This document shows, in pieces, positions 1-4,155 of a stretch of DNA of 6,387 nt. Position 1 is the stretch's first letter; each line of letters opens with the position of its first letter. The position numbers were made by a program, and so were the translations under genes. Below the pieces are notes generated by a model. That model did no database searches. It worked only from the letters and a program-made list of their open reading frames with translations, and was not told the DNA's origin. The DNA is taken from assembly GCA_011390075.1 (NCBI GenBank), contig JAABTA010000049.1:1-6387 (forward strand), written 5' to 3'. Origin of the DNA: Helicobacteraceae bacterium (GTDB lineage: Bacteria; Campylobacterota; Campylobacteria; Campylobacterales; SZUA-545).

Positions 1-380
1 TCGGACATATCGCTAGGAAAGTTCTGTTTGGCATTGGTGACAGCATCTTTTACCTGATCGGCAAACTCATACTTATCCTCGCCTTTTCTCAGTTCTATCA
101 CAATAGTGAAGCTTCCAGGGCTTACAGTGGTTGTCATCTCTTTGACGCCGTCAAGATTTTTTATCTCATTTTCAATCTCTCTGACAGCTATTTTATCTAA
201 GATATCGATGGAGGTTCCAGCGTAGCCACCACTTACGGTAACTATATCGAGTTCAAAAGAGGGAAAGATCTCTTTGGGCATTTTCATATAAGAGTAAATT
301 CCAGCTAGAGTAATGAGCACAAAGAGCGTATAATTAAACTTTGTGTTATCTATAAAAAATCGTAATATTTTTTCAAACAT
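1..380 (-). CDS. RND-family efflux permease, N-terminal fragment (runs off the left edge)
   Basis: The first 126 residues are visible; family members usually exceed 1000, so about one eighth is here. It starts MFEKILRFFIDN, followed by a first membrane helix at about residues 14-31. Then comes the start of the periplasmic pore domain, with the family pattern FPSFELDIVTV, then GGYAGTS, then an acidic helix (about 62-78, ending NEIKNLDGVKEM) and the strand SFTIVIEL. This matches inner-membrane proton-driven RND pumps (AcrB/HAE1-like) that export drugs, lipophilic compounds or solvents with a periplasmic adaptor and an outer-membrane channel. The ATG at 380-378 is preceded by AGGATG at good spacing. 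It is divergent from the glycosylase gene, with no adaptor gene upstream, so adaptor and channel genes must lie beyond the left edge or elsewhere. The substrate cannot be told. Heavy-metal (CusA-type) transport is less likely, but the diagnostic helices are not visible. Confidence 0.88.
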   Translation of the reverse strand, partial: MFEKILRFFIDNTKFNYTLFVLITLAGIYSYMKMPKEIFPSFELDIVTVSGGYAGTSIDILDKIAVREIENEIKNLDGVKEMTTTVSPGSFTIVIELRKGEDKYEFADQVKDAVTNAKQNFPSDMS

Positions 381-384
381 ATTC

Positions 385-390
385 CATCCT
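385..390 (-). promoter_or_regulatory. Ribosome-binding site of the RND permease
   Basis: Read on the minus strand this is AGGATG, four bases before the ATG at 380-378. It fixes the start of the truncated permease gene. Confidence 0.6.
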
Positions 391-405
391 AAAATAAATT
401 GCGAA

Positions 406-411
406 ATTGTA
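406..411 (-). promoter_or_regulatory. Candidate -10 box for the RND permease
   Basis: Minus-strand TACAAT. It would place the transcript start near 399, leaving a leader of about 19 bases that contains the AGGATG site. No -35 box is seen, which is usual for vegetative promoters in this phylum. Other A/T-rich -10-like words lie nearby, so this is tentative. Confidence 0.35.
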
Positions 412-434
412 ACTAAATTAATTAAACAATTAGT
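412..434. promoter_or_regulatory. Imperfect dyad in the divergent promoter region (possible operator)
   Basis: ACTAA at 412-416 is mirrored by TTAGT at 430-434 around the palindrome TTAATTAA (418-425). The dyad sits directly upstream of the candidate permease -10 box, where a TetR-like repressor of an efflux pump could bind. In such A/T-rich DNA a dyad of this size can arise by chance, and no regulator gene is in the window. Confidence 0.2.
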
Positions 435-451
435 AACTTACGGAAAATTTG

Positions 452-460
452 TGATAAAAT
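452..460 (+). promoter_or_regulatory. Extended -10 promoter of the glycosylase operon
   Basis: The bases TGaTAAAAT form a TG-extended -10 element, preceded by waves of A/T-rich sequence typical of sigma-70 promoters in Campylobacterota. With the hexamer at 455-460 taken as -12 to -7, +1 falls on 467, the A of the proposed ATG start codon. Confidence 0.55.
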
Positions 461-466
461 TTGAAT

Positions 467-955
467 ATGTATATTCATCCATTTGATCCAATAGTCGATG
501 CAAACTCACAGATTTTAATACTTGGAAGCTTTCCTAGCCTAGTCTCTTTTGAAAAGAGTTTCTATTATGCACACCCTAGAAATCAGTTTTGGAAGCTCTT
601 AGCCGATGTATTTCAAACACCACTGGAGACACTTCAGCAAAAAAGAGATCTCTGTAAAAATAAAAAAATAGCTTTGTGGGATGTTGTGCAGAGTTGCCAG
701 AGAAACAACTCAAGTGATGCAAACTTAAAAAATATTGAAGTGAACGATTTTGTATCATTTCTTAAAGCCTATCCCTCCATAAATAGGATATACTTCACTG
801 GAAAAAAAGCAGAAAAACTTTTTGAAAATGCTTTTAAAGATCTGGCAATTCAAAGAGAGTGTCTGCCTTCTCCCTCTCCTGCAAATGCTACTATGAGCTA
901 TGAAAAGAAGTTGAGAGTATATACAAAAATTTTGAAAAAAGGCTCAGCCTTTTAA
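467..955 (+). CDS. Hypoxanthine/deoxyinosine-DNA glycosylase (UDG superfamily, HDG type)
   Basis: 162 residues from the ATG at 467, a usual length for this family. The enzyme is expected to remove hypoxanthine (deaminated adenine), and possibly other deaminated bases, from DNA and so start base-excision repair. The N-terminus carries the family pattern HPFDP, ILGSFPS (residues 18-24) and FYYAHPRNQFW (32-42). N39 matches the position I recall as the key catalytic residue of the Methanosarcina HDG enzyme. The C-terminal motif LPSPSPANA is the usual DNA-contacting SPANA segment. A TTG at 461 could add two residues, but no Shine-Dalgarno precedes either start. The ATG fits the family N-terminus and the predicted transcript start. 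It heads a probable operon: its stop overlaps the AAGGAG of the small ORF that follows. The exact substrate range within the UDG superfamily is inference. Confidence 0.88.
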   Translation: MYIHPFDPIVDANSQILILGSFPSLVSFEKSFYYAHPRNQFWKLLADVFQTPLETLQQKRDLCKNKKIALWDVVQSCQRNNSSDANLKNIEVNDFVSFLKAYPSINRIYFTGKKAEKLFENAFKDLAIQRECLPSPSPANATMSYEKKLRVYTKILKKGSAF

Positions 956-963
956 GGAGATAG

Positions 964-1065
964 ATGAAAAAAAGACAAGCAACAATAAAATTGTTTCATC
1001 AAGTGCGGGGCACTCCGCCGAGGAGCTCCTTTTGCCACTTGCCCAAAAAGGAGATTTATAGATGA
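964..1065 (+). CDS. Possible small ORF / leader peptide, 33 residues, unknown
   Basis: I do not recognise this peptide. It begins at an ATG four bases after a strong AAGGAG (954-959) that overlaps the glycosylase stop. It ends at TGA 1063-1065, inside the ATGA that starts the next gene. The product (MKKRQATIKLFH at the start, PKKEIYR at the end) is very basic: nine Lys/Arg, one acidic residue, one Cys and no membrane segment. The second half lies in a patch much richer in G+C than its surroundings and uses CGG, CCG and AGG codons that are unusual here, which argues against long-term selection as a protein. It may act mainly as a translated leader that lets ribosomes open the hairpin hiding the next ribosome-binding site. 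It could also be a chance ORF in a structured leader. Confidence 0.35.
   Translation: MKKRQATIKLFHQVRGTPPRSSFCHLPKKEIYR
1026..1053 (+). promoter_or_regulatory. Hairpin masking the ribosome-binding site of the PDC-domain gene
   Basis: CTCCTTTT (1026-1033) pairs perfectly over eight bases with AAAAGGAG (1046-1053), which contains the only good Shine-Dalgarno (AAGGAG, 1048-1053) for the ATG at 1062. The loop is about 12 bases. Competing structures exist just upstream: CTCC 1013-1016 with GGAG 1022-1025, AGTGC 1002-1006 with GCACT 1010-1014, and the palindrome AGGAGCTCCT 1021-1030. The small ORF is read straight through the element, so its translation would open it. The pairing is seen; regulation is inferred. 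Confidence 0.5.
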
Positions 1066-1922
1066 AAGAAATAGTCAATATTTATAAACACAACAGGGCT
1101 TTTATTGAAAGCTTTATTACATCAACCATTGGAAATAGGCATATAAAGGAGCTTAGAAGAAAAGACGCAGATAAGTTTTTTAATGGCTTTAGAAGCTTGG
1201 ATTTTGTCTACTCCGTTGATGAAAACTGGCACCAAAACAGCCCAAGTTTTTTTCGCTCAAAAGAGGATGACTCTATATTAGGAAGCAAAAAGTTCTATCT
1301 CTCCACCAAAATAAGGATGAGAGACAATGGAACTTTTTTAAGTAACCCTTATATCAACTCCTACACAGGAAAGCTCTCTATTACCTATGTGGTCAAAATT
1401 GATGATGGCTATTTAGTTTTTGACTTTACCCTTGTCTCCATGCTCAAAAGATTAAAACTGCTAGAAGCCAACTACAATTTGCAGTATCTCACAAAGTTTA
1501 GTTACGGAATTATGGGATTTTCTCTGGTGGTATTTGCTATTTTTCTCTCTTTATACGCTCTTGCAACCTTTATGACCTCAATTTTTCCCATAAGCGATAT
1601 TAGTTTAGAAGCTACATTCAAATCGATTATTGCCCTGACCCTAGGGTTGGCAATTTTTGATCTTGCAAAAACAGTGTTAGAACAGGAGGTTTTTTCAAAA
1701 TCTCTTTATGAAAACAAAAATGAGCAAAATAAAGTTTTTAGTAAGTTTTTGATCTCTATTGTGATTGCTCTTTCGATTGAGTCTTTAATGGTTGTTTTTA
1801 AAGTAGCGCTTTTAGATTATCAAGACATGATCTACGCTTTTTATCTTATTATGGGTGTAGCGAGTATGATTGTAGCCCTTGGTCTGTACAACTACTTAAG
1901 CGCAGGGTTTTATAAAAGATGA
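1062..1922 (+). CDS. Membrane protein with N-terminal PDC/Cache-like domain and four TM helices
   Basis: 286 residues. The first half (about 30-130) resembles a PDC/Cache sensor fold: FYLSTKIRMRDNG (78-90), SNPYINSYTGKLSIT (94-108), then DDGYLVFDFTL (114-124), the usual order of strand, TG turn, ITY strand and closing GxLxxD strand. No membrane helix precedes it. Four helices follow, at about 148-170, 185-204, 228-250 and 256-278. Lys/Arg lie before helix 1, between helices 2 and 3 and at the C-terminus, while the other loops are neutral or acidic. The positive-inside rule therefore puts both ends, and the PDC-like domain, in the cytoplasm. Similar Campylobacterota proteins are, from memory, labelled PDC sensor domain protein or 'general glycosylation pathway protein'; I see no glycosyltransferase motif. 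The ATG has AAGGAG eight bases upstream inside a hairpin. Ligand and output are unknown. Confidence 0.75.
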   Translation: MKEIVNIYKHNRAFIESFITSTIGNRHIKELRRKDADKFFNGFRSLDFVYSVDENWHQNSPSFFRSKEDDSILGSKKFYLSTKIRMRDNGTFLSNPYINSYTGKLSITYVVKIDDGYLVFDFTLVSMLKRLKLLEANYNLQYLTKFSYGIMGFSLVVFAIFLSLYALATFMTSIFPISDISLEATFKSIIALTLGLAIFDLAKTVLEQEVFSKSLYENKNEQNKVFSKFLISIVIALSIESLMVVFKVALLDYQDMIYAFYLIMGVASMIVALGLYNYLSAGFYKR

Positions 1923-1924
1923 GA

Positions 1925-1981
1925 GGTCTAGGGAATAAATATTGCTAATGACTCTCAAAGACAAAGAATATACCTAGGGGG
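1925..1981 (+). promoter_or_regulatory. Intergenic stem-loop touching the next ribosome-binding site
   Basis: CTAGG (1928-1932) can pair with CCTAG (1973-1977), and ATATT (1939-1943) with AATAT (1967-1971), giving an interrupted stem. The right arm runs into the G-rich Shine-Dalgarno AGGGGG (1976-1981) of the coiled-coil gene at 1988. The pairing is short and A/T-rich, so any regulatory effect is uncertain. A nine-codon ATG ORF (1948-1977) inside the loop has no Shine-Dalgarno and is not called. Confidence 0.25.
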
Positions 1982-1987
1982 CAAAAA

Positions 1988-2746
1988 ATGCGTAAACTAC
2001 TGTTAGTGTTAGTTTTTTTCTCTTTTGTTTTTGCAAAAGATAATTTTATTTACGAAAGCTATCAACCATCGGAGATTGAAAAAAGACTGGAATCAATAGA
2101 GAAACAGCTCAAGATCCTAAGAGAGTATGTTAGTGTGAGTAAAGCTGGAAAAGTTGTTATAAAAAAAAGCGATGCTTCAAATTCTGCTTTAAAAAACGAT
2201 ATAGGATCGCTTCAAAGAGCTGTCGGGTCTTTAAGAAAAGATGTAAGCAATTTGCAAAACTCTCAAGGAGCTACTTCTAGTAAAATTCTTTCTAAAAAAA
2301 TGACCGAACTAGAGGGTAAAATAGCAAACCTAGAGACACCTAAAACGAGTAACGGTGTTAAATCGAGCGAACACGATAGTATGAGAATAGATATCTTAGA
2401 TGAGAAGATCTCCAATCTAGAAAAAAAGATGAATAGGTTGCAAATTGATGTAGGTAGTGCCTCTACCTCTTTAAATGTTGATGGCTTGCTTAAAAACCCT
2501 CTTATTGAGTACACACTGATTGGCTTAGCTTTTGTGATTTTACTCATTTTTGCTATGGTAATCAGTGCTATGAGCCGAGCTAAAGAGGCTATCTCTAGAG
2601 CCAATAGGGTAGCCGACGCCATTGCAAAAAGTTCTAGAAAGAAAGAGGAGCCACAATCTTCTCAAGGCAATAAACCAAAAAACCCACAAGAGCCAAACAA
2701 AGAGATCTCTCAAAATAAAAGCGCTGAAACAAAAAAAGAAAATTAA
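1988..2746 (+). CDS. Exported coiled-coil protein with a single C-terminal-half TM helix, unknown function
   Basis: 252 residues; I do not recognise the family. A short signal sequence (MRKLLLVLVFFSFVFA, likely cut after A16) is followed by a long, mostly helical region. Heptad-like stretches lie at about 30-48, 71-90, 101-116 and 132-156, and Ser/Asn/Gly linkers separate them. A strong membrane helix spans about 171-195. A basic amphipathic segment rich in Ala/Arg/Lys (196-219) and a disordered Lys/Pro/Gln/Asn/Glu tail follow. The predicted layout is a periplasmic coiled-coil stalk, one TM helix and a cytoplasmic tail. The ATG has AGGGGG at good spacing. It lies 65 bases after the PDC-domain gene in the same direction, so co-transcription is likely. 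It could be an envelope-spanning scaffold or a partner of the PDC protein, but no enzyme or binding motif supports a specific role. Its TAA overlaps the stop of convergent mlaE. Confidence 0.75.
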   Translation: MRKLLLVLVFFSFVFAKDNFIYESYQPSEIEKRLESIEKQLKILREYVSVSKAGKVVIKKSDASNSALKNDIGSLQRAVGSLRKDVSNLQNSQGATSSKILSKKMTELEGKIANLETPKTSNGVKSSEHDSMRIDILDEKISNLEKKMNRLQIDVGSASTSLNVDGLLKNPLIEYTLIGLAFVILLIFAMVISAMSRAKEAISRANRVADAIAKSSRKKEEPQSSQGNKPKNPQEPNKEISQNKSAETKKEN

Positions 2747-3534
2747 GCTAAAAACAGAGATGAGATAAAATAGTTTGCCAAAAAGAGAGTCACAGAGGAG
2801 ATAACAACAGCTTTTGTTGTGGATTGACCAACTCCTCTAGCTCCCCCCGAGGTAAAGTAGCCAACATAGGTGCCTATCCACGAGATCAAAATTCCAAAAA
2901 CAGCGCCTTTGACAATTCCCTCAGCAAAATCTCCAACTTCTGCTAGTTGCCTGATTGTGTCTAGATACGCTGTGGGATTTACCCCTAACGCTTGGGTTGC
3001 TAAAAAATAGGCACTAAGATTTGCTACAAAATCAAACACTAAAATAAGCATAGGCAAAGAGACGACGGTGGCAATAATTCTTGGAATAATAAGGTATTTC
3101 GTGCTATCAACGGATAGAACATCAATAGCGTCAATCTGTTCTGTAACGCGCATTGTGCCAAGCTCTGCTGACATGGCACTTATCGCTCTTGAGATGACCA
3201 TCAGCGTTGTAAATACAGGTCCAAGCTCTTTGCCTATGGCTAAGAAAATTGTGTACCCCATCATTGCTTCTGCTCCAAATTTATTAAAAGCGTAATAGAG
3301 TTGAATAGCTAAAACAAGTCCTGTAAAAACTCCTGTGAGAATAACAACCCCTAAAGAGTTAGCTCCAATAGACTCTATCTGAATAAGAATCTGTTTTATG
3401 CGCACTGGCTTGGAAAAATATTTTGGAATAAGTCTTAAATGAAATAGAAAAAAAGCGCCTAGAAGTGGGATCTGTTGGGCAAGCATGACAAAAGGTTTTC
3501 CAAATGGGGTAAAAATTTTTTCAACTCTATTCAC
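2743..3534 (-). CDS. mlaE: MlaE-family permease of a phospholipid ABC transporter
   Basis: 263 residues, the usual family length. MlaE is the inner-membrane permease of the MlaFEDB-type system, which moves glycerophospholipids between the membranes and keeps the outer membrane asymmetric. Conserved segments are GKELGPVFTTLMVISR (101-116) and AELGTMRVTEQIDAIDVL (123-140), which form the family core, and PRIIATVVSLP (151-161). About five membrane helices are visible, after an amphipathic N-terminal helix. The start is GTG at 3534-3532 with only a weak AAGAAG upstream; the next in-frame ATG (residue 17) would remove most of the amphipathic helix. In Campylobacter the permease, ATPase and MCE-domain genes are, as I recall, together. 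Here neither mlaF nor mlaD is adjacent: the gene runs head-on into the plus-strand operon and is transcribed alone. Its partners must be encoded elsewhere. Family assignment is firm; lipid substrate and direction are inferred. Confidence 0.93.
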   Translation of the reverse strand: MNRVEKIFTPFGKPFVMLAQQIPLLGAFFLFHLRLIPKYFSKPVRIKQILIQIESIGANSLGVVILTGVFTGLVLAIQLYYAFNKFGAEAMMGYTIFLAIGKELGPVFTTLMVISRAISAMSAELGTMRVTEQIDAIDVLSVDSTKYLIIPRIIATVVSLPMLILVFDFVANLSAYFLATQALGVNPTAYLDTIRQLAEVGDFAEGIVKGAVFGILISWIGTYVGYFTSGGARGVGQSTTKAVVISSVTLFLANYFISSLFLA

Positions 3535-3569
3535 ACTGACTTCTTTTAAAAAAAATGTAATTTGGCGAT

Positions 3570-3578
3570 ATTATAGCA
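3570..3578 (-). promoter_or_regulatory. Extended -10 promoter of mlaE
   Basis: On the minus strand this reads TGCTATAAT, a near-ideal TG-extended -10 element. It predicts a transcript start near 3563 and a 29-base leader before the GTG at 3534. The place for a -35 box is taken up by the -10 box of the fliL promoter. Confidence 0.6.
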
Positions 3579-3591
3579 AATAACTATATAG

Positions 3592-3597
3592 TATAAT
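3592..3597 (+). promoter_or_regulatory. -10 promoter box of fliL-acpS
   Basis: A perfect TATAAT that would start transcription near 3604 and give a 21-base leader carrying AAAGGAGA. No -35 match is seen at the usual spacing (3569-3574 reads TATTAT). A sigma-54-like GG-N10-GC arrangement at 3563-3578 is discussed in the findings. Confidence 0.55.
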
Positions 3598-3612
3598 CTT
3601 GCATTGAGATTT

Positions 3613-3620
3613 AAAGGAGA
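3613..3620 (+). promoter_or_regulatory. Ribosome-binding site that sets the fliL start at GTG 3625
   Basis: AAAGGAGA lies four bases before GTG 3625-3627. The upstream TTG at 3604 would place this Shine-Dalgarno inside the coding region and add a non-conserved MRFKGES. The GTG is therefore the better start. Confidence 0.7.
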
Positions 3621-3624
3621 GTCA

Positions 3625-4155
3625 GTGGCTGAAGAAGAAAAAAAAGATGGCGAAGAGGCTCCAGCAGAAGAGGGCAAAAAGAAAAAGAGCCCAATGACCC
3701 TTATTATCATAGCTATTGCTGCTCTTTTATTGATTGTTGCAATAGTAGTAGTTGTGCTTATCTTAAGTGGTGAGGAAACGCCACAACAAGGGGAAGTAAC
3801 AGGCAATAGAGATACGGCTTCGAACCAGATCCGAGCGACAACAGGAGCCCAATTAGGGCCAGTAGTTCCTATGGAGCAGTTTATTGTCAATCTTGTGAGT
3901 AATGATGGACGAAGATATTTAAAAGCTGAACTCCAATTTGAGTTAAGCGATAATGGGCTCATGGATGAGGCAAGTAATAAGCAACCTTTAATTAGAGATG
4001 TCATCATTCGAACGCTCTCATCGAAAACTTATGAAGAGGTCTCTACAGAGAATGGAAAGTTGAGACTAAAAGAGGAGCTTATTGGCAATATTAATGCTCA
4101 GCTCATCGATGGAGAAGTGGTGAATATCTTCTTTACAAAGTTTGTTGTGCAGTGA
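3625..4155 (+). CDS. fliL: Flagellar basal-body-associated protein FliL
   Basis: 176 residues from GTG 3625, typical for FliL. FliL is a single-pass inner-membrane protein that surrounds the flagellar stator units and supports motor torque. The sequence shows a short charged cytoplasmic tail rich in Glu and Lys (2-21), one strongly hydrophobic helix (about 24-48) and a flexible periplasmic linker (49-75). The FliL periplasmic domain follows, with PMEQFIVNLV, RRYLKAELQFEL, a charged segment around IRDVIIRTLSSKTYEEV, and the family's closing signature FFTKFVVQ at the C-terminus. A run of eight A (3638-3645) lies at codons 5-7. Translation ends in GTGA, overlapping the acpS start by four bases. 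The divergent neighbour is mlaE. The only other motility-linked gene in view is the chemoreceptor further right. Campylobacter jejuni has, as I recall, the same fliL-acpS order. Confidence 0.92.
   Translation: MAEEEKKDGEEAPAEEGKKKKSPMTLIIIAIAALLLIVAIVVVVLILSGEETPQQGEVTGNRDTASNQIRATTGAQLGPVVPMEQFIVNLVSNDGRRYLKAELQFELSDNGLMDEASNKQPLIRDVIIRTLSSKTYEEVSTENGKLRLKEELIGNINAQLIDGEVVNIFFTKFVVQ

Noticed and set aside
461..466. TTG at 461 as the glycosylase start
   Set aside because: It adds two residues that are not part of the family pattern, lies between the -10 box and predicted +1, and has no Shine-Dalgarno.
1948..1977. Nine-codon ORF between the PDC-domain and coiled-coil genes
   Set aside because: It has no ribosome-binding site and is too short to judge.
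2263..2622. Minus-strand ORF of 119 codons opposite the coiled-coil gene
   Set aside because: It is an antisense shadow: its Leu/Ile/Ser-rich composition mirrors the Lys/Glu/Asn-rich plus-strand protein, and no ribosome-binding site or family pattern was noticed.
3638..3645. Run of eight A near the start of fliL as a phase-variable tract
   Set aside because: It encodes Glu-Lys-Lys in a naturally Lys/Glu-rich tail, and A runs of this length are common in A/T-rich DNA. Phase variation in this phylum mostly uses G/C tracts. No off-frame product is implied.
3546..4007. Minus-strand ORF of 153 codons opposite fliL
   Set aside because: It is antisense to a well-supported fliL, spans the promoter region, is rich in Ser/Ile/Leu and has no recognisable domain.
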